This document shows, piece after piece, positions 26,082 to 37,166 of a DNA stretch of 61,960 bases. This stretch comes from Pseudoalteromonas shioyasakiensis. GTDB taxonomy: Bacteria; Pseudomonadota; Gammaproteobacteria; Enterobacterales; Alteromonadaceae. The stretch spans positions 1-61,960 of the forward strand of contig NZ_JAKEVM010000007.1 of NCBI RefSeq assembly GCF_022398475.1, written 5' to 3'. The notes below the pieces were generated by a model. It was given only the letters and a program-made list of their open reading frames with translations, ran no database searches and was not told the origin of the DNA. How positions within the stretch are numbered: position 1 is the first letter of the stretch; each line of letters opens with the position of its first letter. A program made the position numbers and the translations under genes.

Positions 26082-26199
26082 CGAGTTTCGAGTTTCGAGT
26101 TTCGAGTTTCGAGTTTCGAGTTTCGAGTTTCGAGTTTCGAGTTTCGAGTTTCGAGTTTCGAGTTTCGAGTTTCGAGTTTCGAGTTTCGAGTTTCGAGTT
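26082..26199. repeat. Heptanucleotide tandem repeat, about 17 copies
   Basis: The unit CGAGTTT is repeated without interruption for 118 bases (16 full copies plus 6 of 7 bases). It begins 4 bases after the tusA stop, in the gap between the convergent tusA and lipoprotein genes. No substitutions are visible among units, which suggests recent expansion by slippage and probably variable copy number among strains. It is not a CRISPR: there are no spacers. Confidence 0.97.
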
Positions 26200-26216
26200 A
26201 ATCAATTAAAATTAAA

Positions 26217-26284
26217 AGTGAGCATTTATCAATATTAAACGCTCACTCGAACGGCTTAAAACTGACAGCTGAAAGCTTAAAGCT
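26217..26284. repeat. Stem-loop and degenerate heptad repeat
   Basis: The stem AGTGAGC/GCTCACT (26217-26223 and 26241-26247) has a 17-base loop. Directly after it, 26253-26284 reads as four and a half loosely related heptads (GGCTTAA, AACTGAC, AGCTGAA, AGCTTAA, AGCT), running into the lipoprotein stop codon. It has the same 7-base period as the adjacent array but a different unit. Confidence 0.55.
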
Positions 26285-26732
26285 ATTTCTTCGTTACTGT
26301 CACTTTTGGTTGATTACTATTGCGGTAATCAAAGCTCACGACATACACGCCTTTTGCAGCGGGTTTAAAGCTGAAATAATTGTAGATGGTATTACAGTCT
26401 GCATTGGCGGCTTGGCCTAGCACTAATGATTGCCCTGCTGGGTCCATATCACTGTAACCACAGTTATAGCCTTCGCTAAAATCTGCATCCGCTACTTTGA
26501 ATTCATAAACCTTACCTGGTGTTGAAAACTTAACGTCGGTTTGGAATATGCCCGGTGCAACTTGCTCTAATTGATACTGCGGCTCGGCATCCCATAAGGT
26601 GAAATCACCACGTAAATACATAGTACGGTCAAGCTCTTTGCTAGGCAGAATATCGTCGATGCTTGGCATTTGCATTTGGCTAGAACAGGCCGTTAATAAG
26701 CCTGCTAATGCTAAAGTAATTACACGTTTCAT
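26283..26732 (-). CDS. Unrecognised lipoprotein with possible starch-binding-like fold
   Basis: This 149-residue precursor has a lipoprotein signal (LLTACSS, lipidated Cys16; Ser at +2 suggests the outer membrane). AAGGAA precedes the ATG. The body is beta-rich. The segment MYLRGDFTLWDAEPQYQL followed by GIFQTDVKF and YEFKVAD looks like the immunoglobulin-type glycan-binding modules found in front of pullulanases (CBM48/AMPK-like), but this is pattern resemblance only. Two cysteines (YNCGY, ADCNT) may pair. It is monocistronic, between the heptamer repeat and the glyS terminator. Confidence 0.75.
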   Translation of the reverse strand: MKRVITLALAGLLTACSSQMQMPSIDDILPSKELDRTMYLRGDFTLWDAEPQYQLEQVAPGIFQTDVKFSTPGKVYEFKVADADFSEGYNCGYSDMDPAGQSLVLGQAANADCNTIYNYFSFKPAAKGVYVVSFDYRNSNQPKVTVTKK

Positions 26733-26752
26733 TACTGTTCCTTTTGCTACAA

Positions 26753-26777
26753 AAAAGCCAGCACTGAGCTGGCTTTT
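26753..26777 (-). terminator. Intrinsic terminator of glyQS
   Basis: A 10-bp stem AAAAGCCAGC/GCTGGCTTTT with a 5-base loop, followed on the minus strand by a T6 run, lies 17 bases after the glyS stop and just upstream of the lipoprotein gene. Confidence 0.88.
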
Positions 26778-26793
26778 ATTAATTGGCTACTGC

Positions 26794-28863
26794 TTACTTC
26801 TGAAGTACAGAAATATCAGCAATATCTAAAAACAGACGGCTTAGTTGGCTTAATAATGCTAAACGGTTTTGTTTAACCGCTTCGTCATCGGCCATTACCA
26901 TGACGTTATCGAAGAAGTTATCAACACTCTCACGGATACCCGCAAGTTGTGACAATGCTTCTTGGTAATCGCCATTTGCATATAAAGGTGCAAGCTCAGT
27001 TGCAAACTTAGCAACGTGTGACGCTAATACTTTTTCTGCGTCATCGCTTAATAGGCTCTCATTCACATCACCTTGTGTTGTGATGTCATTCTTAGCCAAG
27101 ATATTGCTTACACGTTTATTTGCTGCTGCAAGCGCTTCTGCTGCGTCTAATGTACGGAAGTGACTTACTGCTTTAACACGGCGGTCGAAATCAACTGGTT
27201 TAGTTGGGCGACGTGCTAGCACTGCTTGAATGACATCAACTTCGATACCTTCATCTTGATACCATGCGCGGAAACGACCTAACATAAACTCAAACACATC
27301 TGTTGATACGTTTAGGTTCGTTAGCTTTTCACCGAATAGCGTTTGTGACTTAGCAACAAGGTCTAAGATATCTAGCGGTAATGATTTTTCAACCATGATG
27401 CGTAATGCACCGATAGCTGCACGGCGTAGTGCAAATGGGTCTTTGTCGCCTTTTGGCGCTTGACCAATACCAAAAATACCCACCAGCGTATCAAACTTAT
27501 CAGCAATTGCTACCGCACAGCTGATCACATTTGTTGGTAAGTTATCACCCGCGAAGCGAGGCATATATTGTTCGTTTTGCGCTAGTGCCACTTCTTCTGC
27601 TTCACCGTCGTGACGGGCGTAATGCATACCCATTACACCTTGTACGTCGGTAAACTCCATAACCATTTCGGTCATTAAGTCTGTTTTACTTAATAAACCT
27701 GCTCGCTTAGCCAGCTCTGCATCAGCACCTAATTGCTCAGCAATATAACCGGCAAGTTCACTAATACGTTCAGATTTATCTTTCAGCGTACCAAGTTGCT
27801 TTTGGAATAAAACGGTATCTAGCGATTCTAAACGGCTCTCTAGCGTTTTCTTCTTATCTGTTTCGTAGAAGAACTGCGCATCCGCTAAACGAGGACGAAC
27901 AACTTTTTCGTTACCAGCAATTACCACGCTTGGATCTTTACTTTCGATATTTGAAACAAATAGGAACTTGTTTAGTAAGTTGCCATCTTGGTCTAATAAC
28001 GGGAAGTACTTTTGGTCGTCCTTCATAGTATAGATAAGCGCTTCTGAAGGAACATCTAAAAATGCTTCTTCGAATGTTGCTGTCAGCGTTACTGGCCATT
28101 CAACCAAGGATGTTACTTCTTCAAGTAAGTCTTCATCCATCGCTACTTTTGCATTTACAGCGCTAGCTGCTGCTTCAATTTGTTCGCGAATTTGTGCTTT
28201 ACGCGCTTCGAAGTCAGCGACAACGTAAGCAGATTTAAGAACATCAAACACATCATCAGCGTGGTTGATTGTTACTTTTTCTGGATGATGGAAACGGTGA
28301 CCTTGTAATTGGTTGCCAACTTGCTTACCAAGGATTTCACCTTCAATTAGCGTGCTACCAAATAAGATAGTCGCTGTGTGCACAGGGCGAATAAATTGTG
28401 TTTTATTTGCACCCCAACGCATTGGTTTAGGGATAGGTAATTTAGTAAGTGCTTTGTTTACAGCATCACTCATAAGTGATGTAGTTGCTTGACCTTCAAC
28501 CTGTGCCTTATGTAATAACCAAGCGCCTTTATCTGTCTCAAGTGTTTGTGCATCGCTTACATCGATACCACAACTACGAGCCCAACCCATTGCTGCTTTA
28601 GTTGGATTACCATCGGCATCAAAAGCTGCTGCAACTGCAGGACCACGCTTTTCTACAACCTTGTCACTTTGCTTAGCCTCAAGTGCAGTAACACGCAAAC
28701 CTAAACGACGTGGTGATGCGTACCAGTTAACGCCTTGGTGATTTAATTCTAAGCTTGCAAGCTCTGTTGCTAAGTTCTCAGCAAACGACTCAGCAAGTTT
28801 ACGAAGTGCTTTCGGTGGCAACTCTTCTGTGCCAATTTCTACTAATAAATTTTCTGCTGACAT
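26794..28863 (-). CDS. glyS: Glycyl-tRNA synthetase beta subunit
   Basis: This is the large subunit of the bacterial alpha2beta2 glycyl-tRNA synthetase. The 689-residue length matches E. coli GlyS (689). The family start ([16 protein letters not shown]) is intact, as are KRGP and the HD-like core region. It supplies tRNA recognition while the alpha subunit holds the catalytic site. It lies 8 bases after glyQ in an operon ended by a terminator. Confidence 0.98.
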   Translation of the reverse strand: MSAENLLVEIGTEELPPKALRKLAESFAENLATELASLELNHQGVNWYASPRRLGLRVTALEAKQSDKVVEKRGPAVAAAFDADGNPTKAAMGWARSCGIDVSDAQTLETDKGAWLLHKAQVEGQATTSLMSDAVNKALTKLPIPKPMRWGANKTQFIRPVHTATILFGSTLIEGEILGKQVGNQLQGHRFHHPEKVTINHADDVFDVLKSAYVVADFEARKAQIREQIEAAASAVNAKVAMDEDLLEEVTSLVEWPVTLTATFEEAFLDVPSEALIYTMKDDQKYFPLLDQDGNLLNKFLFVSNIESKDPSVVIAGNEKVVRPRLADAQFFYETDKKKTLESRLESLDTVLFQKQLGTLKDKSERISELAGYIAEQLGADAELAKRAGLLSKTDLMTEMVMEFTDVQGVMGMHYARHDGEAEEVALAQNEQYMPRFAGDNLPTNVISCAVAIADKFDTLVGIFGIGQAPKGDKDPFALRRAAIGALRIMVEKSLPLDILDLVAKSQTLFGEKLTNLNVSTDVFEFMLGRFRAWYQDEGIEVDVIQAVLARRPTKPVDFDRRVKAVSHFRTLDAAEALAAANKRVSNILAKNDITTQGDVNESLLSDDAEKVLASHVAKFATELAPLYANGDYQEALSQLAGIRESVDNFFDNVMVMADDEAVKQNRLALLSQLSRLFLDIADISVLQK

Positions 28864-28871
28864 GCTAATTC

Positions 28872-29771
28872 TTAATCCTTACAAAGCGGGAAACCAAGAG
28901 CTTCACGGGCATCATAGTAACTTTGCGCACATGCTTTAGATAAAGCACGAACACGTAAGATATAACGTTGACGTTCTGTTACTGAGATAGCGTGACGAGC
29001 GTCTAATAAGTTAAACGCATGTGAGGCTTTCATTACTTGCTCATAAGCTGGTAATGGTAAGCCTGCTTCAATTAGCTTTTCGCTTTCTTTTTCACAGTGA
29101 TCGAACTGTGCAAATAAGAACTCAACATCCGCTTGTTCGAAGTTATAAGCTGACTGCTCTACTTCGTTTTGATGGAATACATCACCGTATGTCACACGAC
29201 CCATAGGACCGTCTGCCCATACTAGGTCATAGATACTATCTACGCCCTGAATATACATTGCTAAACGCTCAAGACCATAAGTGATTTCACCGGTTACAGG
29301 TGAGCACTCTAAGCCACCTACTTGTTGGAAGTAAGTAAACTGAGTTACTTCCATGCCGTTTAACCAGATCTCCCAACCTAGACCCCATGCACCTAATGTA
29401 GGAGACTCCCAGTTGTCTTCTACGAAGCGAACTTCATCAGTTAGTGTATCGATACCAACGGCAGCTAAAGAGCCTAAATAGAGCTCCTGGATGTTTTCTG
29501 GTGATGGCTTTAATACTACTTGGAATTGGTAGTAATGCTGTAAACGGTTCGGGTTTTCACCATAACGACCATCAGTTGGACGGCGGCATGGTTGAACATA
29601 CGCGCTCGACATTGGCTCTGGGCCAATCGACTTTAAGAAAGTTAACGGATGAAATGTCCCTGCTCCCACTTCCATATCAAGTGGTTGAGCAATCACACAG
29701 CCTTGCTGTGCCCAATAGTCCTGTAAAGCCAGGATCAAACCTTGAAAGGTTTTAACGTCATATTTTTGCAT
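28872..29771 (-). CDS. glyQ: Glycyl-tRNA synthetase alpha subunit
   Basis: This class II aminoacyl-tRNA synthetase catalytic subunit charges tRNA(Gly). I use the ATG at 29771, giving 299 residues, because [20 protein letters not shown] is the conserved N-terminus; an in-frame extension to 29867 runs back into the gyrB terminator. Class II motif 2 residues are seen around [19 protein letters not shown]. It is followed by glyS and preceded by gyrB with its own terminator, so the glyQS promoter should lie in the gap at 29772-29870. Confidence 0.97.
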   Translation of the reverse strand: MQKYDVKTFQGLILALQDYWAQQGCVIAQPLDMEVGAGTFHPLTFLKSIGPEPMSSAYVQPCRRPTDGRYGENPNRLQHYYQFQVVLKPSPENIQELYLGSLAAVGIDTLTDEVRFVEDNWESPTLGAWGLGWEIWLNGMEVTQFTYFQQVGGLECSPVTGEITYGLERLAMYIQGVDSIYDLVWADGPMGRVTYGDVFHQNEVEQSAYNFEQADVEFLFAQFDHCEKESEKLIEAGLPLPAYEQVMKASHAFNLLDARHAISVTERQRYILRVRALSKACAQSYYDAREALGFPLCKD

Positions 29772-29868
29772 ATTTGGCTTATAGTATCTGGTGCGTTTAG
29801 TCTGAAAATTGCTCTCAGTATACCTTGTGTGCAGTAAGGTTTTAAGCAGTTTGTGCTTTTTCAGCAAT

Positions 29869-29898
29869 AAAAAAAGGAGCCTGTAGGCTCCTTTTTAA
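29869..29898 (-). terminator. Intrinsic terminator of gyrB
   Basis: The stem AAAAAGGAGCC/GGCTCCTTTTT with a TGTA loop (29871-29896) has T-runs on both strands and lies 15 bases after the gyrB stop. It separates the dnaA-dnaN-recF-gyrB unit from glyQS. Confidence 0.92.
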
Positions 29899-29912
29899 TT
29901 CTTAATTTAGCG

Positions 29913-32351
<2,439 letters not shown>

Positions 32352-33446
32352 TTATCTTGTTATTAGGTTGCCATGTTTCACGTGGAACATTTTTAGTTCT
32401 CGTTGCATGGGTTCCACCACAGCAGAAATACTTTCAGATAAAATTGATGAGATAAAAAGTTGCGAATCGCAATGAGTCAAAAGTTGACCCACTTTTTCTT
32501 TTGTATCTTCACCTAGTTCTGAAGGTAAGTCATCTATTAGCAATATAGATTGCTTATCTGTTTCTGACTCAATTAAGCTATTTTGCGTTACTTTTAACGC
32601 ATAAAGCAAGAGCTTCAATTGACCGCGAGAAAAGGTATTTTCTACACTGTTACCAGAAACGCTAAAACTAAAATCAGCTTTATGCGGACCTTTACTTGTG
32701 AAACCTTGTTTGGCATCACGTTCAAAGCTTTGCTCAAGCGCCTCTGAGAGCGTTTCACTCTCTTTCCAGCCCGCATGAAAGTTAATTTCTAAATCGCTTA
32801 CAAGCGTTAATTCTGCACACATTTTATCAAAAAACTGCTGCTTAAACCTACTTATATACGCGATTCTTAGATTATTTATTTGTTCAGCTAGTCTAACAAA
32901 TTCTTTATCCCAAAACTTGATCTGTTCGAAATAATCTCTAGGTTTACTTTTTAATAAAGCATTACGTTGTTTCAGTACTTTATTAAAAGACTGCCACAAG
33001 TAAAAAAAGTCATGTTCCACGTGGAACAATCCTAAATCGAGAAATTTTCTACGCTCTTTTGGGCCACCAAAAAACAATGAGTAGCTTTCTGGAGTAATAA
33101 CTTGCACCGGCACTAGTTGAGCTAATTCAGAGATTTTACGGCTCGTTTTGCCCTGAATCTTTAAAGATGTTTCACCCGCTTGGTTTTTGCTTATACCAAT
33201 CGGAATAGACAAATCATGCAGCGCTTTGCGCCCATGAATCACAAACTTGTCTTGTTGATGCTGAATGATATTTTTATGTTTGGCGGTACGAAATGATTTA
33301 CCGTGAGAAAGGAAATATATCGCCTCAAGGAGACTGGTTTTTCCGCTGCCATTTTCGCCATAAATAATGTTAATGCCATTAACCGGCTCAAGTGTCAGCG
33401 CCTCAATATTTCGAAAATTATTGAGGCTTAAATGACTTAAACTCAT
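32352..33446 (-). CDS. recF: DNA replication and repair protein RecF
   Basis: This SMC-like ATPase helps load RecA at single-stranded gaps with RecOR. The 364 residues include Walker A GENGSGKTSLLEA (30-42), a signature region near SRGQLKLLLYALK and Walker B ILLIDDLPSEL. Two parS-like palindromes lie inside the gene, one encoding FHVEH in mid-protein and one encoding FHVKH at the extreme C-terminus, so the last residues of RecF partly reflect a DNA site. The gene lies 6 bases after dnaN. Confidence 0.97.
   Translation of the reverse strand: MSLSHLSLNNFRNIEALTLEPVNGINIIYGENGSGKTSLLEAIYFLSHGKSFRTAKHKNIIQHQQDKFVIHGRKALHDLSIPIGISKNQAGETSLKIQGKTSRKISELAQLVPVQVITPESYSLFFGGPKERRKFLDLGLFHVEHDFFYLWQSFNKVLKQRNALLKSKPRDYFEQIKFWDKEFVRLAEQINNLRIAYISRFKQQFFDKMCAELTLVSDLEINFHAGWKESETLSEALEQSFERDAKQGFTSKGPHKADFSFSVSGNSVENTFSRGQLKLLLYALKVTQNSLIESETDKQSILLIDDLPSELGEDTKEKVGQLLTHCDSQLFISSILSESISAVVEPMQRELKMFHVKHGNLITR
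32374..32389. promoter_or_regulatory. parS: parS-like centromere site, 3' end of recF
   Basis: TGTTTCACGTGGAACA is a near-perfect 16-bp palindrome that matches the chromosomal parS consensus (TGTTNCACGTGNAACA) recognised by ParB of the family encoded at 49772-50683. It differs from strict symmetry at one position pair. It lies in the last codons of recF, about 14 kb from oriC. Confidence 0.85.
33013..33028. promoter_or_regulatory. parS: parS centromere site inside recF
   Basis: TGTTCCACGTGGAACA is a perfect 16-bp palindrome identical to the parS form used in Pseudomonas. It lies in the middle of recF, where it encodes Phe-His-Val-Glu-His, 639 bases from the second copy. ParB should nucleate and spread here for origin segregation and SMC loading. 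Confidence 0.9.
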
Positions 33447-33452
33447 ATAAGC

Positions 33453-34556
33453 TTATAGGCGCATCGGCATAACAACGTACATAGCTTCTTCGTCACCTGC
33501 ACCTTCAATTAGCGCACTGCTATTAGAGTCTGCAAGTGTAAAGGTTACATCTTCTGTTTTTAATGTATTAAGTACATCAAGTACATAAGAAACGTTAAAG
33601 CCAATTTCAAGTTCGCCGCCTTGGTACATTACTTCAACGACCTCTTCAGCTTGTTCTTGCTCAGGGTTGTTTGCTGTAATTTTTAATAAACCTTCAGACA
33701 GGTTTAAACGTACACCACGGAATTTTTCATTCGATAAAATAGACACACGTTGGAAAGCACTGCGCAACCATTCACGATTAGCTGTAATTACTTTGTCACC
33801 ACCACGCGGCAATACTCGACGATAATCAGGGAAACGACCATCAACTAGTTTACTAGTAAATGTAAACTCAGTATCAATAATACGAATATGGTTAGCACCA
33901 AATTGAATGGTTACTAGCTCATCATCAGCCACCATTAGGCGCATAATTTCTTGCACACCTTTACGTGGAATAATTAACTGACGCTGTGTATTTAAAGACT
34001 GTGGTAATTGCTTTTGTGCAATTGCCAAACGGTGGCCATCTGTAGCCACTGTTTTGATATCTGCGTTATCAACTTCAAATGACATACCGTTTAAGTAATA
34101 ACGTACGTCTTGATTCGCCATAGAAAAGTGCGTGCTTTCTAAAAGTTTACGCAATTCTAAACGCGTTAGTTGAAATTCAACTTCACCATCCCACTGCTCA
34201 AGATTCGGAAAATCTTCAGCGGCCAGCGTAGTTAAAGAAAAACGGCTTTTACCACTTGTTAATAGTAACTGATGATCTTGGCTACTTAACGTTAGGTCTG
34301 AGCCATCAGGTAAACTTTTACAAATATCGAGTAACTTTTTAGCTGGTAAAGTGAGTTGCGTATCTGTGGTATCTTCACCGACAAACACACTCGCCACTAA
34401 CTCAATTTCAAGATCAGTACCCGTCATCGAAAGTTGCCCGTTTTCAACAACTAACAGTACGTTCGATAAAATCGGTAAGGTGTGCTTACGCTCAATCGCA
34501 CCAGACACTTGAACTAAAGGTTTTAAAAATTGCTCTCTTGATATTGTTATTTGCAT
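33453..34556 (-). CDS. dnaN: DNA polymerase III beta sliding clamp
   Basis: This ring-forming processivity clamp of the replicase has 367 residues (E. coli 366) in three similar domains. The N-terminal start MQITISREQFLKPLVQVSGAIERKH is cut here to its key part (ISREQFLKPL, residues 4-13), and the C-terminus ends MPMRL, the typical end that shapes the partner-binding pocket. It lies 13 bases after dnaA and 6 before recF, so it is part of one transcription unit. Confidence 0.98.
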   Translation of the reverse strand: MQITISREQFLKPLVQVSGAIERKHTLPILSNVLLVVENGQLSMTGTDLEIELVASVFVGEDTTDTQLTLPAKKLLDICKSLPDGSDLTLSSQDHQLLLTSGKSRFSLTTLAAEDFPNLEQWDGEVEFQLTRLELRKLLESTHFSMANQDVRYYLNGMSFEVDNADIKTVATDGHRLAIAQKQLPQSLNTQRQLIIPRKGVQEIMRLMVADDELVTIQFGANHIRIIDTEFTFTSKLVDGRFPDYRRVLPRGGDKVITANREWLRSAFQRVSILSNEKFRGVRLNLSEGLLKITANNPEQEQAEEVVEVMYQGGELEIGFNVSYVLDVLNTLKTEDVTFTLADSNSSALIEGAGDEEAMYVVMPMRL

Positions 34557-34569
34557 AATAAAGTCGGCC

Positions 34570-35967
34570 TTAAGATGACAAGGTTCTTATTAAGTTTTGA
34601 TAATCTTCTTTCACTTCGTGGCTTTCGTCACGTAGTGATTTAACTTTACGACAAGCGTGTAATACAGTTGTGTGATCACGACCACCAAAGGCGTCACCAA
34701 TCTCAGGTAAACTGTGATTTGTAAGTTCTTTTGATAATGCCATGGCCACTTGACGTGGTCTTGCTACTGAACGGCTACGACGTTTAGATAGTAAATCTGA
34801 CACACGAATACGGTAATACTCAGCAACAGTGCGTTGAATATTATCTATCGTTACCAGTTTATCTTGCAGCGCAAGTAAGTCACGTAGCGCTTCTTTTACA
34901 AAGTCGATTGAAATCGGACGACCAGTAAAGTTTGCATTAGCAATAACGCGGTTTAACGCCCCTTCTAATTCACGCACATTTGAACGCAACTTTTTAGCGA
35001 TAAAAAAGGCAACTTCGTGAGGTAAATTGATTTTACTTTGCTGCGCTTTTTTCATCAAAATAGCAACGCGCGTTTCAAGTTCTGGTGGCTCAATAGCAAT
35101 TGTTAAGCCCCAACCAAAACGTGATTTAAGGCGGTCTTCAACCCCTTCTATCTCTTTAGGATAGCGGTCTGAAGTTAAGATAATCTGTTGATTTCCTTCA
35201 AGTAAAGCATTGAAGGTATGAAAGAACTCTTCTTGTGAGCGTTCTTTATTAGCGAAAAATTGAATGTCATCGATCATCAATGCATCAACACTTCGGTAAT
35301 AACGTTTAAATTCTTCTATGGCATTATTTTGTAGCGCTTTAACCATGTCTTGCACAAATCGCTCAGAGTGCATATAAACAATTTTCGCGTCTGGCTTATT
35401 AGCCATAATACCGTTACCAACAGCGTGTAATAAGTGAGTTTTACCTAAGCCAGTACCACCGTATATAAATACAGGGTTAAATGCTGAACCTGGGTTATCT
35501 GCAACTTGAGTCGCTGCAGCTTTTGCTAATTGGTTTGATTTACCCTCAACAAAGCTATCAAAGGTGTAATTTTCTTTAATGTTTGATTTATAGCCTGATT
35601 TTGGTGCAGGTTCGACCGCTGCTTTTTCAGGTTTTGGCTGTTGTTTTTCGGCAGTTTGTTGTGGAACAGATGCGCTTGCTTCTGTTGCAGCCGGTGCAGA
35701 TGCCACTTGGGCATTTAAAATAGGTTTACTACCAACATCAAAACGTAATTCAGGTGCTTCATCACCACAAATTTCAACGAGTAGTTCATTAATACGGTTT
35801 AAATACTTTTCTCTCACCCAATCCAAAACAAAACGGTTAGGTGCATATATAGTCAACGTATCTTCGGTACTTTCTGCTTGAAGTGGTCTTACCCACATAC
35901 TGAATTGCTGTGAAGGCAATTCATCTTGCAATACATATAAACAACTTTGCCAAACCGACAGATACAC
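34570..35967 (-). CDS. dnaA: Chromosomal replication initiator DnaA
   Basis: This AAA+ protein binds DnaA boxes and melts oriC. The 465 residues start at a GTG preceded by GGGAG. Domain I (about 1-80, [12 protein letters not shown]), a Pro/Ala/Glu-rich linker domain II (about 80-128), the AAA+ domain III with Walker A GGTGLGKT (170-177) and Walker [10 protein letters not shown], and domain IV with the DNA-binding signature [14 protein letters not shown] are all present. A perfect DnaA box lies 120 bases upstream, suggesting autoregulation. Confidence 0.98.
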   Translation of the reverse strand: MYLSVWQSCLYVLQDELPSQQFSMWVRPLQAESTEDTLTIYAPNRFVLDWVREKYLNRINELLVEICGDEAPELRFDVGSKPILNAQVASAPAATEASASVPQQTAEKQQPKPEKAAVEPAPKSGYKSNIKENYTFDSFVEGKSNQLAKAAATQVADNPGSAFNPVFIYGGTGLGKTHLLHAVGNGIMANKPDAKIVYMHSERFVQDMVKALQNNAIEEFKRYYRSVDALMIDDIQFFANKERSQEEFFHTFNALLEGNQQIILTSDRYPKEIEGVEDRLKSRFGWGLTIAIEPPELETRVAILMKKAQQSKINLPHEVAFFIAKKLRSNVRELEGALNRVIANANFTGRPISIDFVKEALRDLLALQDKLVTIDNIQRTVAEYYRIRVSDLLSKRRSRSVARPRQVAMALSKELTNHSLPEIGDAFGGRDHTTVLHACRKVKSLRDESHEVKEDYQNLIRTLSS

Positions 35968-36364
35968 AGTTAAACTCCCAGAGATTTAATTTTTATTCCC
36001 GTTCATCTTTAATGATGGAAAATCAAACATTTATTGCTAATCTTTGACCAACTTTCTTGGCCCAGACCGACTATTATGAAGGTACTTTATCCACAAGTAC
36101 AAGATTGATTTTTATGAAAAATATGATCTCAGCAACATAAAAGAATAAAACACTGATTTTTAAGAAAATTATTTTTTAAGTTCGAACAGTGATCATAACA
36201 AATTTACAGCCAGATCGCGATCAAATTCTACGATCGAATTGGCTTTTCCCAAGCTTTTATTCACTTTTTATACAGAGGCTGTGGAAAACTTCTTATTTAT
36301 GATGATCCTATATGATCAGCTAAAAGGATCCTTTATAATTACGGCCTCTGCAGCGTTTTAATGA
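35968..36364. promoter_or_regulatory. dnaA-rpmH divergent regulatory region
   Basis: This roughly 400-base gap between divergent dnaA and rpmH holds a perfect DnaA box TTATCCACA at 36087-36095, a one-mismatch box TGTGGAAAA at 36280-36288, and eight GATC sites between 36125 and 36330, far above chance. It should contain the dnaA promoter. In Pseudomonas the replication origin lies at this locus; here the better oriC candidate is at mioC-mnmG, so I read this as DnaA autoregulation and perhaps titration or SeqA control. Confidence 0.75.
36087..36095 (+). promoter_or_regulatory. DnaA box upstream of dnaA
   Basis: The 9-mer TTATCCACA is an exact match to the high-affinity DnaA box. It lies 120 bases upstream of the dnaA start codon, where a repressive autoregulatory site would be expected. 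Confidence 0.8.
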
Positions 36365-36391
36365 TTGACTTTTGTTGTCTTCATCTATAAT
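36365..36391 (+). promoter_or_regulatory. rpmH promoter
   Basis: TTGACT (36365-36370) and TATAAT (36386-36391) are 15 bases apart; taking the overlapping TAATAT (36388-36393) as -10 gives 17. The GC-rich CGCGCTCGC follows at the expected start site, a discriminator typical of ribosomal promoters. It should drive rpmH-rnpA and possibly yidD-yidC. Confidence 0.7.
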
Positions 36392-36400
36392 ATCTCGCGC

Positions 36401-36429
36401 TCGCAATGGCACCTGTGCCAGGATCGCGA
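36401..36429 (+). promoter_or_regulatory. Structured leader of rpmH
   Basis: A short hairpin, inner stem TGGCA/TGCCA with CCTG loop and outer stem TCGC/GCGA, falls within the predicted untranslated leader just after the promoter, 45 bases before the ATG. It could be a stability element or a ribosomal-protein control site. No specific regulator is known to me. Confidence 0.4.
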
Positions 36430-36473
36430 CCTGCATAGGATGTTTTAACCTTAACCGATCGGATGGAATTGTT

Positions 36474-36608
36474 ATGAAAAGAACTTTTCAACCTAGCGTT
36501 TTAAAACGCAAACGTACACACGGTTTCCGTGCTCGTATGGCAACAGCAAATGGCCGTAAAGTATTAGCTCGTCGTCGTGCTAAAGGCCGTAAAGTTCTTT
36601 CTGCTTAA
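36474..36608 (+). CDS. rpmH: 50S ribosomal protein L34
   Basis: This 44-residue, highly basic ribosomal protein has the invariant sequence [20 protein letters not shown] at its start, so the ATG at 36474 (GGATGG upstream) is certain; a longer in-frame extension upstream is spurious. It is the first gene of rpmH-rnpA-yidD-yidC, divergent from dnaA, the standard origin-proximal order in proteobacteria. Confidence 0.99.
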   Translation: MKRTFQPSVLKRKRTHGFRARMATANGRKVLARRRAKGRKVLSA

Positions 36609-36615
36609 TATATAA

Positions 36616-37038
36616 GTGGAAGACTTTAGCTTCAGCAGGGAGTTACGTCTGTTAACTCCCTCGCATTACTCTCGAATCTTTAATGAACCAGCACGCGCTG
36701 CGACTCCTTTCTTTACCCTATTAGCTAAACGCAATGACCAAACTAATCCTCGATTAGGTCTTACGGTCGCAAAAAAACGCGTTAAAAAAGCCTGTCAACG
36801 TAATCGAATTAAACGACTTGCTCGCGAAAGTTTCCGTTTAAATCAACATAAACTCGATAACATTGATATTGTGCTTATGGTTAAAAGTGGTATTGATGAA
36901 CAGTCAAACGAAGAGCTAACAAAGCAACTAAATAAATTGTGGCGAAAAATTAACGAACGCTGCAAGCCTGGTGCACCTAAACCACCACCATTTAAAAAAC
37001 GCCCGAATAAATCAGCTAAATCTAATAAACAAGCCTGA
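36616..37038 (+). CDS. rnpA: Ribonuclease P protein component
   Basis: This basic protein subunit of RNase P assists the M1 RNA in 5' maturation of tRNA. The family motif RNRIKRLARESFR is intact at about 55-67 and RELRLLTPSHYSRIF opens the fold. It begins with GTG, 8 bases after the rpmH stop, and no Shine-Dalgarno is evident, suggesting coupling to rpmH translation. At 140 residues it is about 20 longer than E. coli RnpA; the extra is a Pro/Lys-rich tail (KPGAPKPPPFKKRP). Confidence 0.96.
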   Translation: MEDFSFSRELRLLTPSHYSRIFNEPARAATPFFTLLAKRNDQTNPRLGLTVAKKRVKKACQRNRIKRLARESFRLNQHKLDNIDIVLMVKSGIDEQSNEELTKQLNKLWRKINERCKPGAPKPPPFKKRPNKSAKSNKQA

Positions 37039-37166
37039 TAGCAATAGAATTACAGGCTTAATTAAGGTATCTTTAGCTCACCTTTTAATCATGCATTTAA
37101 AATTCTACGATGGGAATTTAAATTCATGGTATCCATTGACTAAATTAACGCAGGGGCAGACACATC

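Noticed and set aside
26082..26199. CRISPR array
   Set aside because: Short units are directly joined with no spacers, and there are no cas genes in the window.
35968..36364. Main oriC at the dnaA-rpmH gap
   Set aside because: It has DnaA boxes and GATC sites but fewer boxes and no 13-mer-like repeats, unlike the mioC-mnmG region; kept as a regulatory region and a finding.
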